Assembly (NCBI GenBank): GCA_050734915.1
Contig: JBOHUX010000099.1
Location: forward strand, 1 to 8,787
Direction: 5' to 3'
Length of the DNA stretch: 8,787 nt
Origin: JBOHUX01 sp050734915
Lineage (GTDB): Bacteria > Chloroflexota > Dormibacteria > Dormibacterales > Dormibacteraceae
The notes beneath the pieces were generated by a model, which searched no databases, was not told the DNA's origin, and worked only from the letters and a program-made list of their open reading frames with translations. Each line of letters opens with the position of its first letter. Position 1 is the first letter of the stretch. The translations under genes and the position numbers were made by a program. This document shows positions 1 through 6,354 of the stretch, in pieces.

Positions 1-1
1 G

Positions 2-1663
2 GTCGAGACCGACCTCGGCGAGCGCATGGTCCAGCTCACCGGCAGTCATCCCTCCCACCTCATCGCCCCCGCCATCCACCTGACCAAGGAGGACGCCGCC
101 CGCGTCTTCGGAGTCGAGCCGGAGGTTGCCGCCATCCAGGCCGAGGCGCGCCGCTCCCTGCGCGAGAAGTTCATCGGTGCCTCCGTGGGCATCACCGGCG
201 CCAACGCGGCGATCGCCGAAACCGGGACCCTGATGCTGGTCACCAACGAGGGCAACGCCGACCTCACCACCACCTTGCCGCCGGTCCATGTCGCGGTCTT
301 CGGCACCGACAAGCTGGTCGCCACCCTCGACGACGCCGTCTCCATGCTGCGGATGCTGGGCCGCTCCGGCACCGGCCAGCGGATGACCAGCTACGTGAAC
401 TGGATCACCGGCCCCTCCCGGTCGGCCGACATCGAGCAGTCACTCGAGATCGGCGTCCATGGTCCCCGCGAGGTGCACTGCGTCGTCATCGACAACGGCC
501 GTTCGGCGATGGCCGCCGACCCCGTCTTCAAGGAGGCCCTCGACTGCATCCGCTGCGGCGCCTGCTCGAACGTCTGTCCGCCCTTCATGGCGGTCGGCGG
601 CCACCAGTTCGGCCACGTCTACACCGGCCCCATCGGACTCGTCCTCACGCCCTTCCACCACGGCCCCGAGGCGGTCGAGCTGCCGCAGTCGCTGTGCGTG
701 CAGTGCAACGCCTGCCAGGAGGTCTGCCCGGTCGGCATCCCGCTGCCGCGGCAGATCCTGGAGCACCGCCGCCGCAGCCGGCGACCGCTCATCAAGGAGG
801 CGGCGCTGGAGCTCTGGGGGCACCGGGGCGTGGCCGGCCCCGCGCTCCGCGCGGCGGCCCCGCTGACGGCGCTGGCTCCCGGCGCCCCCGCCCGCCTGGC
901 GAGGTGGCCCTTCCGCTCCCGCGTCCGTCGCGGCGGCAGCGGGGACCCGGTCACTATCTTCGCGTCGTGCCTGGTCGACCGTGTCAGCCCGGGGACGGGC
1001 CAGGCACTGGAGACGATCATCCGCGCGGCCGGCTTCAGCGTCGAGTTCCCGAAACGCCAATGGTGCTGCGGCCTCATCGCGGCCAACGCGGGCAGGTTCG
1101 AGGAGGGCGCGAGCATGGCCGGGCAGCTGGCGGAGGCCCTGGCCGGGTCCCCGGGGCCCATCGTCACCCCCTCGGCATCCTGCTTCGGCGCCATGGCCGA
1201 GGAGGCGACCGAATGGGGCGCCGCGGGGGACGCGCTCTGGAACGTGAGGTCGCGCATGCGCGACTCGACCCGCTTCCTTCTTCAGCTGCTGGAGGCCAAT
1301 CCCGACCTCGTGCGGGCGCCCTCGGGGGAGCGGATCGCCTATCACGACTCCTGCCAGACGCTCCGCCGGCTCGGCCTCCAGGCGGAGCCGCGCCGCGTCC
1401 TCGAGCTGGCCGGATTCGAGGTGGTCCCCATCCCCGACCTCGCGGCCTGCTGCGGGTTCGGGGGCACCTTCAGCGCCGAGTGGCCCCAGGTCGCCGCGCG
1501 GATCGCCGGCTGGAAGCTGGAGGCGATCGCCCGTACAGGCTGCGCGGTGGTCGCCTCCGACAACCCGGGCTGCCTCATGCACATCGCGGGCGCCGCCCGC
1601 CGCCGAGGGGCCGACCTGCGCGTGGCGCACGTCTTGGAGCTGGTCGCGGAGCGGCTCGCCTGA
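2..1663 (+). CDS. LutB-LutA fused lactate-utilisation iron-sulfur protein (5' end cut by window)
   Basis: Probable iron-sulfur electron-transfer component of the LutABC (LldEFG) system, which oxidises L-lactate to pyruvate in the cytoplasm. The frame is already open at base 2 and reads VETDLGER, an internal LutB motif, so the ATG at 26 is not the start; by comparison with LutB well over 100 N-terminal residues are missing. Numbering visible residues from base 2, residues 1-165 are LUD domain (TGANAAIAETGT, VTNEGNADL, GPREVHCVVIDNGRS). Two complete 4Fe-4S motifs follow: C182/185/188/192 (CIRCGACSNVCP) and C232/235/238/242 (CVQCNACQEVCP). After a basic, Ala/Pro-rich linker, residues ~315-553 resemble LutA, with CCG motifs at 355-357 and 483-485 (CCGFGGTFS) and the ending NPGCLMHIAGAARRRGA. 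LutB and LutA are usually separate proteins; here no stop separates them. No LutC lies in the window. Family assignment is firm; substrate is inferred. Confidence 0.9.
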   Translation, partial: VETDLGERMVQLTGSHPSHLIAPAIHLTKEDAARVFGVEPEVAAIQAEARRSLREKFIGASVGITGANAAIAETGTLMLVTNEGNADLTTTLPPVHVAVFGTDKLVATLDDAVSMLRMLGRSGTGQRMTSYVNWITGPSRSADIEQSLEIGVHGPREVHCVVIDNGRSAMAADPVFKEALDCIRCGACSNVCPPFMAVGGHQFGHVYTGPIGLVLTPFHHGPEAVELPQSLCVQCNACQEVCPVGIPLPRQILEHRRRSRRPLIKEAALELWGHRGVAGPALRAAAPLTALAPGAPARLARWPFRSRVRRGGSGDPVTIFASCLVDRVSPGTGQALETIIRAAGFSVEFPKRQWCCGLIAANAGRFEEGASMAGQLAEALAGSPGPIVTPSASCFGAMAEEATEWGAAGDALWNVRSRMRDSTRFLLQLLEANPDLVRAPSGERIAYHDSCQTLRRLGLQAEPRRVLELAGFEVVPIPDLAACCGFGGTFSAEWPQVAARIAGWKLEAIARTGCAVVASDNPGCLMHIAGAARRRGADLRVAHVLELVAERLA

Positions 1664-1711
1664 GCGGGCCGCCGGGTGCCTCGCCGGCGCTGCCACCACT
1701 CCGGCAGGGGC

Positions 1712-1717
1712 TACGCT
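1712..1717 (+). promoter_or_regulatory. Candidate -10 of pepA (leaderless)
   Basis: TACGCT matches TANNNT and ends 7 bases before the TTG at 1725, so initiation at the usual distance would start the mRNA on the start codon. There is no Shine-Dalgarno sequence in front of the TTG, and I see no convincing -35. Confidence 0.5.
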
Positions 1718-1724
1718 ACTGGTC

Positions 1725-3218
1725 TTGAAGGTCACCCTCTCGAGCCAGCCCCCCGCCCTCCTCGACCTCGACGCCCTCGCCGTCCCTCTCTCCAGCGATC
1801 CCGTCTCGGATCCCGACGTGCTCGAGCTCGACCGCGCGCTCGGCGGCGTCATCCAGGAGGCGAGCGCCTCCGGCGAGCACCGGGGCCGCATCCACGAGGT
1901 GCTCCCCCTCCGCCTCGCGGCCGGCGCGGGCCCCCGGCGGCTCCTCCTCTACGGCCTCGGCGCCCCCCGGGACCTGGACGGCCAGCGGCTTCGCTACGCC
2001 CATCACGAGATGGTCCGCGCCGCCCGCACCTACGGCTACCGGCGCCTCGGCGTCCTGCGCGGATCGCCGCTCGACCGGGGCAGCCTGGACGCGGTCGTGG
2101 AGGGCTGCGTCCTGGGCGCCTGGGAGCGCCGCAGCCGCCAGACAGGGCCGCCTCAGCGCTCGACGCTCGAGGAGCTGGTCCTGGCCGGGTTCGGTGCGGG
2201 CCGCGAGCGGGAGGCGGCCCGGGCGGTCGAGCTGGGCGAGGCGAGCAACCGCGCGCGCGAGTGGCAGAACCTCCCGCCCAACGAGCTCACCCCCGCCGCC
2301 TTCGCCGAGGAGGCGGCCAAGATCGCCGACCGCCACCGACTGGAGATCGAGGTGCTGGGGCCGGCCGAGCTGCGGACACAAGGCTACAGCCTGATTCTCG
2401 GAGTCGCCGCCGGCTCCGCCGAGCCAGCCCGGCTGGTCCGGCTTCGCCACCGCGGCGCCGCCGGCGGCCCGGTCCTGGCGCTGGTCGGGAAGGGAATCAC
2501 CTTCGACACCGGCGGCATCTCCATCAAGCCCGCCAAGGACATGCACCTCATGAAGGCGGACATGGGGGGAGCGGCCAACGTGCTCGCCGCCATGGAGGTG
2601 ATCGCCAGCCGGGGCGTCGCCGCGGACGTGATGGCGGTCCTGGCCATGGCCGAGAACATGCCCGGCGGCGCCGCGCAGCGTCCCGGCGACGTGCTCCGGA
2701 GCGCGAACGGCAAGACGGTCGAGGTGATCAACACCGACGCCGAGGGCCGCCTCGTGCTCGCCGACGCGATCACCCACGCGATCCGCCACGGCGCCACCCA
2801 CATCGTCGATCTCGCCACGCTCACCGGCGCCGCGAGAACGGCCATCGGCCACGCCGCCAGTGCGGCGGTGGCCGGCGACGACGAGCTCTGGGGGAACCTC
2901 CAGGAGGCTTCCCGGCGAGCTGGGGACCGCGTCTGGCGGCTGCCCAACTACCCGGACTACCGGGTCCTCCTCCGGAGCCAGTTCGCCGACCTCAAGAACG
3001 CGGATTACGGTGAGGCGGGGGCGATCACGGGAGCCATGTTCATCCAGGAGTTCACCGAGGGCCGCCCCTGGGTCCATCTCGACATCGCGGCCAGCCACTG
3101 GAACGAGAACACCCTTCTCACCACGGTCCCGCGAGGACCCACCGGCGCCGCCTGCCGCCTGCTCGTCCACCTGGCGGAACTTATCGCCGGGGAACTTTCT
3201 CCCGCCTTGCCAGGGTAG
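1725..3218 (+). CDS. pepA: Leucyl aminopeptidase, M17 family
   Basis: Cytosolic metalloexopeptidase that removes N-terminal residues, classically leucine, from peptides using two divalent metals; the family forms hexamers. It has 497 residues against about 500 for E. coli PepA. The N-terminal macrodomain-like part covers about 1-165. The catalytic part holds GKGITFDTGG with K256 and D261, K268, D279 in MKADMGGAA, and the M17 signature NTDAEGRL with D338, E340 and R342. These match E. coli K270, D275, K282, D293, D352, E354 and R356 at a constant offset of 14, so the active site is intact. The TTG start is chosen because the sequence begins MKVTLSSQPP, as the family does, no in-frame ATG/GTG/TTG lies between the preceding gene and 1725, and a -10-like hexamer sits 7 bases upstream. 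It lies 61 bases after the Lut gene and ends at the dxs promoter. Its substrate range cannot be read from sequence. Confidence 0.96.
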   Translation: MKVTLSSQPPALLDLDALAVPLSSDPVSDPDVLELDRALGGVIQEASASGEHRGRIHEVLPLRLAAGAGPRRLLLYGLGAPRDLDGQRLRYAHHEMVRAARTYGYRRLGVLRGSPLDRGSLDAVVEGCVLGAWERRSRQTGPPQRSTLEELVLAGFGAGREREAARAVELGEASNRAREWQNLPPNELTPAAFAEEAAKIADRHRLEIEVLGPAELRTQGYSLILGVAAGSAEPARLVRLRHRGAAGGPVLALVGKGITFDTGGISIKPAKDMHLMKADMGGAANVLAAMEVIASRGVAADVMAVLAMAENMPGGAAQRPGDVLRSANGKTVEVINTDAEGRLVLADAITHAIRHGATHIVDLATLTGAARTAIGHAASAAVAGDDELWGNLQEASRRAGDRVWRLPNYPDYRVLLRSQFADLKNADYGEAGAITGAMFIQEFTEGRPWVHLDIAASHWNENTLLTTVPRGPTGAACRLLVHLAELIAGELSPALPG

Positions 3219-3221
3219 GCT
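3216..3221 (+). promoter_or_regulatory. Candidate -10 of dxs, overlapping the pepA stop codon
   Basis: TAGGCT begins with the pepA stop codon (TAG, 3216-3218) and ends 11 bases before the dxs TTG, predicting a leader of about 4 bases. The AGAGAG at 3222-3227, 5 bases before the start, is at best a poor ribosome binding site, but could serve mRNA read through from pepA. No good -35 is seen. Confidence 0.45.
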
Positions 3222-3232
3222 AGAGAGCAGCT

Positions 3233-5143
3233 TTGCTGGACGAGATCACGGGGCCCGCCGACCTCAAGCGCCTCCGCCCCGAGCAACTGCCGGAGCTCGC
3301 CCAGGAGATCCGCGACTTCCTGGTCGGGCATATCGCGGAGACCGGCGGCCATCTCTCCCCCAACCTCGGCGTCGTCGAGATGACCCTCGCCCTCCATCGC
3401 GTCTTCGACAGCCCCCAGGACGCCATCGTCTGGGACACCGGGCACCAGGCCTACGTGCACAAGCTGGTCACGGGCCGGGCGCCCGAGTTCGCGACGCTGA
3501 AGCGGGCGGGTGGCATCTCCGGCTACCCCAACCGCGCGGAGAGCGAGCACGACCTGGTCGAGAACAGCCACGCCTCCACCTCGCTCAGCTACGCCCTGGG
3601 GATCGCGGAGGCGAAGCTCCGGCGGCGGGCGCCGGGCAAGGTGATCGCCATCATCGGCGATGGCGCGCTGACCGGAGGCATGGCGATGGAGGCGCTCAAC
3701 CAGATCGCCCAGCTCCAGCCGCCCAACCTGATCGTCGTCCTCAATGACAACGGCCGCTCCTACGCGCCCACGGTGGGCGGCCTCGCCCACCACCTCGCCC
3801 AGCTCCGCGTCGATCCTCGCTACGAGCGCGTCAAGGACGAGATCGGCCAGCGGCTCCGCGATCTCCCCCGGCTGGGGGGGATGGCCGACGAGGCCGCCCA
3901 CCGTCTCAAGGAGAGCTTGAAGCAGCTCCTGCAGCCGTCCACCGTGTTCGACGGGCTCGGGCTCAAGTACGCGGGGCCGGTGGACGGCCATGACCTGGGC
4001 GCCCTCCAGGACATCCTGACCCGGGCCCGCGGGCTCAAGGAGCCGGTCGTCATCCACGTCCTCACCGAGAAGGGCCGCGGCTACGGCCCCGCGGGCGAGG
4101 ATGAGATCGACAAGATGCACAGCATCGGCGCCTTCGACCCCCTCACCGGCCAGCCCCTGCGGACCGAGCTCACCTACACGGACGTGTTCGGGCAGGCGCT
4201 CCTCGCGGCCGCCGTCCAGCACCCGGACGTGGTCGGGGTGACGGCGGCGATGGCGTCCTCGACGGGCCTGCTCGAGTTCGCCCAGGAGTTCCCGGAGCGG
4301 TTCTTCGACGTCGGCATCTGCGAGCAGCACGCGGTCACCTTCGCGGCCGGGATGGCGATGAGCGGCCTCCGTCCCGTCGTCTGCATCTACTCAACCTTCC
4401 TGCAGCGTGCCTTCGACCAGGTGATCATGGACGTCGCGCTGCACCGGCTGCCGGTCGTCTTCATCCTCGACCGGGCGGGCGTGACGGGTCCCGACGGGCC
4501 CTCCCATCACGGGCTCTTCGACCTCAGCTATCTGCGGATGATCCCCAACATGTCGGTGGCGGCACCCGCCAACGCCACCGAGCTCTGCGCGCTCTTCGAG
4601 ACCGCGCTCACGATGAAGGGCCCGGTCGCCATCCGCTATCCCAAGGGCACCGTGTCCGAGACGCCCGATCTGCCCGTCGAGCCCCTCCCGGTCGGCCGCT
4701 GGGAGGAGATCCGCCGGGGCGAGGACGTCTGCTTCTTCGCCATCGGCCGCATGGTCGAGATCGCGGTCGAGGCCGCCGAGCGGCTGGGCCGCGAGGGCGT
4801 CTCCTGCGGGGTCGTCAACGCGCGCTGGCTGAAGCCCATGGACCCTCGGCTCCGGGGCTGGGCGGAGCGCTATCGGGCCATCATCACGGTCGAGGACAAC
4901 GTGACCACGGGAGGGTTCGGGGCCGCGGCTCTGGAGGTGCTGGCCACCTCCGGGCTGGCCGGCAAGGTGCAGGTGCTCGGTCTGCCCGACACCTTCCTGG
5001 CCCACGGCTCGGCGGCCGGCATCCTGCGCGACCACGGCCTCGACGCCGAGGGACTGGCCCGTGCGGCCCGGGCGGCGGCGTCCGCCGCCGGCTCGCCCTC
5101 CGAGGCGCCCGCGCCCGCGCCCCCGACGACGAAGTCGGCGTAG
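3233..5143 (+). CDS. dxs: 1-deoxy-D-xylulose-5-phosphate synthase
   Basis: Thiamine-diphosphate enzyme that condenses pyruvate with glyceraldehyde 3-phosphate to form 1-deoxyxylulose 5-phosphate, the first step of the MEP isoprenoid pathway; it also feeds thiamine and pyridoxal synthesis in many bacteria. The 636 residues are a normal length. N-terminal part: TGGHLSPNLG (37-46), WDTGHQAY (67-74, H71), and the diphosphate/Mg site GDGALTGG (142-149) with NDNGRSY from N171. Pyrimidine-binding part: GICEQHA with the catalytic glutamate E364 (E. coli E370), and R414, D421 and H425 equivalent to E. coli R420, D427 and H431. A transketolase C-terminal domain follows, then an Ala/Pro-rich tail from about 617. 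ENSHASTSLSYA replaces the commoner GHSSTSISAALG stretch, a form I associate with Actinobacteria. The TTG start is well constrained: an in-frame TAG lies at 3221, 12 bases upstream, and the sequence begins MLDEITGPADLKRL as the family does. Confidence 0.97.
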   Translation: MLDEITGPADLKRLRPEQLPELAQEIRDFLVGHIAETGGHLSPNLGVVEMTLALHRVFDSPQDAIVWDTGHQAYVHKLVTGRAPEFATLKRAGGISGYPNRAESEHDLVENSHASTSLSYALGIAEAKLRRRAPGKVIAIIGDGALTGGMAMEALNQIAQLQPPNLIVVLNDNGRSYAPTVGGLAHHLAQLRVDPRYERVKDEIGQRLRDLPRLGGMADEAAHRLKESLKQLLQPSTVFDGLGLKYAGPVDGHDLGALQDILTRARGLKEPVVIHVLTEKGRGYGPAGEDEIDKMHSIGAFDPLTGQPLRTELTYTDVFGQALLAAAVQHPDVVGVTAAMASSTGLLEFAQEFPERFFDVGICEQHAVTFAAGMAMSGLRPVVCIYSTFLQRAFDQVIMDVALHRLPVVFILDRAGVTGPDGPSHHGLFDLSYLRMIPNMSVAAPANATELCALFETALTMKGPVAIRYPKGTVSETPDLPVEPLPVGRWEEIRRGEDVCFFAIGRMVEIAVEAAERLGREGVSCGVVNARWLKPMDPRLRGWAERYRAIITVEDNVTTGGFGAAALEVLATSGLAGKVQVLGLPDTFLAHGSAAGILRDHGLDAEGLARAARAAASAAGSPSEAPAPAPPTTKSA

Positions 5144-5146
5144 CGT
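5141..5146 (+). promoter_or_regulatory. Possible -10 overlapping the dxs stop codon
   Basis: TAGCGT starts with the dxs stop codon (5141-5143) and ends exactly 7 bases before the ATG at 5154, the same spacing as in front of pepA. If real, it would drive a leaderless mRNA for the Pro/Glu-rich ORF. A six-base match in GC-rich DNA can easily occur by chance. Confidence 0.25.
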
Positions 5147-5153
5147 CCCGGGC

Positions 5154-5657
5154 ATGAGCCCGCTCGATATCGTGGAACCGCCGGAGCGCCCCGGCTTCGA
5201 GCAGCCGGAACCGCCTCCTGTCGAACAGCCGGAACCCGAGATAGTGCCCCGGAAACCGGAGCCGGAGGCGCCCGACCCGCCGGAGCCGGAGCTGCCGCCC
5301 GACCAGGGCCCAGCACCACACCCGGAGCCTCCCGCCCCTCGCGGCTGCGGCGCGCGCCGGAGCCGGAGCCCATCTCAGATCGGCTTTCGGCCCGCGAACC
5401 CCTCCCCGATCCGGTGCCAGTGGAGGATGGAGCCCTCGCCCAGCATCCAGCAGAGCTCGACCAGCTCGCCGTCCCGGAGGGAGGGGAAGTCGAGCAGCCC
5501 GGCGATCGGGTCCTTGATCTGGATGCCGAGCGCGTCCAGCTCCGAGAGCGTCGCCGCCAGGCCGGCCTCGGCGTCGACGACGGCGGCCCGGGCGGCCTGG
5601 TACGCCTCCTCGGGCAGGTCGCCGTCGCGCTCCGCGCCCGGGCGCCGGCGCCGGTAG
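5154..5657 (+). CDS. Doubtful Pro/Glu-rich small ORF between dxs and the DUF2203 gene
   Basis: This reading frame begins MSPLDIVEPPERPGF 10 bases after dxs. For about 60 codons it is dominated by Pro-Glu pairs (EQPEPPPV and EQPEPEIV in tandem, encoded by 15-base near-repeats at 5198-5212 and 5222-5236, then RKPEPE and PPEPELPP). Codons there mostly end in G or C, and a leaderless-type -10 lies at 5141-5146. After about 5340 the composition changes to Arg/Ser-rich and the frame runs antisense through the DUF2203 gene, so the 3' part is almost certainly not real coding. Near 5352 another + frame continues Pro/Glu-like (APEPEP), which would fit a frameshift, but that frame is also antisense shadow. 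It may be a degraded gene, a short disordered protein, or chance. I recognise no family. Confidence 0.22.
   Translation: MSPLDIVEPPERPGFEQPEPPPVEQPEPEIVPRKPEPEAPDPPEPELPPDQGPAPHPEPPAPRGCGARRSRSPSQIGFRPANPSPIRCQWRMEPSPSIQQSSTSSPSRREGKSSSPAIGSLIWMPSASSSESVAARPASASTTAARAAWYASSGRSPSRSAPGRRRR
5342..5365. terminator. GC-rich palindrome, candidate U-less terminator between convergent units
   Basis: Arms CGGCT (5342-5346) and AGCCG (5361-5365) flank the perfect 12-base palindrome CGGCGCGCGCCG (5348-5359), with a single G/G mismatch on each side of it. It lies 9 bases beyond the stop codon of the - strand DUF2203 gene and about 200 bases after dxs. No T-run follows on either strand, so it would have to work as the stem-only type reported in high-GC bacteria. 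Because it is a palindrome it could serve both directions. Confidence 0.35.
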
Positions 5658-5785
5658 TCGGCCGTCGCCACGGCCTCCTGCAGCTCGGGGAGCCGGGAGA
5701 GCAGTTCGGCGAGGTGGGCGGCCAGGGCGCGCACCTCGGGCAGGACCCGGTTCGCCTCCTCGATCGTGAAGGTGCGCGTGGCCAT
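5375..5785 (-). CDS. DUF2203 family protein
   Basis: Small cytoplasmic protein of unknown function, 136 residues, about the family's usual length. Family hallmarks seen: RTFTIEEANRVLPEVRAL at the start (4-21), a charged helical middle (about 20-85) likely to form a coiled coil, IKDPIAGLLDFPSLRDG (90-106), LCWMLGEG (111-118), and the ending WHRIGEGFAGRKPI (123-136). I chose the ATG at 5785 because the protein then begins MATRTFTIEEA as homologues do. An in-frame ATG at 5797 would add MIDG but abuts the GGAGG at 5798-5802, leaving no spacing. It follows the DUF488 gene by 21 bases on the same strand, so the two are probably co-transcribed. No catalytic residues can be named; the HWH near the C-terminus could suit metal binding, which is a guess. 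Confidence 0.87.
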   Translation of the reverse strand: MATRTFTIEEANRVLPEVRALAAHLAELLSRLPELQEAVATADYRRRRPGAERDGDLPEEAYQAARAAVVDAEAGLAATLSELDALGIQIKDPIAGLLDFPSLRDGELVELCWMLGEGSILHWHRIGEGFAGRKPI

Positions 5786-5797
5786 GCCGTCAATCAT

Positions 5798-5802
5798 CCT
5801 CC
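5798..5802 (-). promoter_or_regulatory. Shine-Dalgarno sequence of the DUF2203 gene
   Basis: GGAGG on the - strand lies 12 bases before the ATG at 5785 (rather long) and directly against the ATG at 5797 (too short). It sits between the stop of the DUF488 gene and this gene, as expected for re-initiation in an operon, and favours the 5785 start. Confidence 0.5.
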
Positions 5803-5806
5803 GGCC

Positions 5807-6289
5807 TCAGCGACCGGAGCGCCGGGTGGCCAGACGCTCCACGAGCACGCGCCGCAGCACCACCGCCTGGTTGCGCTGCTCATCGGCGGCTCCGAACAGG
5901 AGCGTCAGCGGGCCTGCCCGCGCCATCGCCTCCAGCTCTCGCAGGCGCTCCGCGCGCTCCGGCTCCCTCAACTCCTCCCGGTACCGCCGCTCGAACTCCT
6001 CCCAGCGCTCGGATCGGTGCCCGAACCACCCCCGCAGCTCGGCCGAGGGAGCCACCTCCCGCGCCCAGAGGTCGGCCCCCAGCGCGTCCTTGCGGATTCC
6101 CCGCGGCCAGACGCGGTCGACGAGGACCCGGTGGCCGCCGCGGCCGGCCCGGCTACCCGGGCCGGAGCCATAGACCCTGCGAACCTCGATCCAGGCCTCC
6201 GGCATCCGGCCCTCACCGTCGAGCTCGGCGGCGAAGCAGGGCGCCTCGCCCCCCAATTCGAGGTCGTCGTCGCGCGAATCGCCGGGCAT
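5807..6289 (-). CDS. DUF488 (YeaO-like) family protein with N-terminal extension
   Basis: Small protein of a widespread uncharacterised family. The DUF488 core runs from about residue 33 to 152: IEVRRVYGSG, RVLVDRVWPRG (54-64), ADLWAREVAPSAELRGWFGH (72-91), WEEFERRYREEL (96-107) and GPLTLLFGAADEQRNQA (126-142). It therefore looks intact. The core alone would start at the ATG at 6205 (MPEAWIEVRRVYG), which has a fair Shine-Dalgarno sequence 5 bases upstream. Starting at 6289 adds 28 acidic residues including LELGGEAPCFAAELDGEG. I kept the longer form because the extension has coding-like codons and a TAAGAT hexamer stands 10 bases before its ATG. Either start is possible and both might be used. 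It is the first gene of a probable two-gene unit with the DUF2203 gene and is divergent from the PlsY gene. Confidence 0.88.
   Translation of the reverse strand: MPGDSRDDDLELGGEAPCFAAELDGEGRMPEAWIEVRRVYGSGPGSRAGRGGHRVLVDRVWPRGIRKDALGADLWAREVAPSAELRGWFGHRSERWEEFERRYREELREPERAERLRELEAMARAGPLTLLFGAADEQRNQAVVLRRVLVERLATRRSGR
6211..6217 (-). promoter_or_regulatory. Internal ribosome binding site supporting a second start of the DUF488 gene
   Basis: GGTGAGG on the - strand is 5 bases before the in-frame ATG at 6205. It would give a 132-residue protein matching the DUF488 core exactly, so it decides between the two candidate starts unless both are used. Confidence 0.4.
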
Positions 6290-6299
6290 GCCCGCAGCG

Positions 6300-6305
6300 A
6301 TCTTA
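6300..6305 (-). promoter_or_regulatory. Candidate -10 of the DUF488-DUF2203 unit
   Basis: TAAGAT on the - strand ends 10 bases before the ATG at 6289, predicting a leader of roughly 3 bases. It lies in the 65-base divergent interval shared with the PlsY gene and stands out as one of the few AT-rich patches in the window. Confidence 0.45.
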
Positions 6306-6342
6306 TTCCCCGCCGCGCCCCCACCGTGCCCGCGGTTGGCGC

Positions 6343-6348
6343 CACACT
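6343..6348 (+). promoter_or_regulatory. Weak candidate -10 of the PlsY-family gene
   Basis: CACACT ends 6 bases before the GTG at 6355, the spacing seen at other genes here, but it lacks the initial T of TANNNT. No Shine-Dalgarno sequence at useful spacing is visible, so a leaderless start is likely even if this hexamer is not the true -10. Confidence 0.2.
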
Positions 6349-6354
6349 GAGAGA

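Noticed and set aside
26..28. ATG as the start of the lactate-utilisation gene
   Set aside because: The frame is open to the window edge and the preceding codons read VETDLGER, an internal LutB motif, so the real start is upstream of the window.
1670..1689. Small hairpin (CGCCGG / CCGGCG, 8-base loop) after the LutB-LutA stop
   Set aside because: A 6-base GC stem is expected by chance in DNA of this composition and no T-run follows; too weak to call a terminator.
440..1891. Long - strand ORF (483 codons) antisense to the LutB-LutA gene and the start of pepA
   Set aside because: Low-complexity Ala/Gly/Arg/Asp translation without any recognisable domain, opposite a gene with clear motifs; a shadow of GC-rich coding DNA.
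1716..3170. Long - strand ORF (484 codons) antisense to pepA
   Set aside because: It mirrors pepA, whose complete active-site motifs read on the + strand; no domain is seen in the antisense product.
3191..3197. GGAACTT upstream of dxs, like the -35 of extracytoplasmic-function sigma promoters
   Set aside because: No CGTC or CGTT -10 follows at 16-17 bases, and the match lies inside the pepA coding sequence.
3005..4330. Long - strand ORF (441 codons) antisense to dxs
   Set aside because: It is opposite intact dxs motifs; composition is typical of antisense reading of GC-rich genes.
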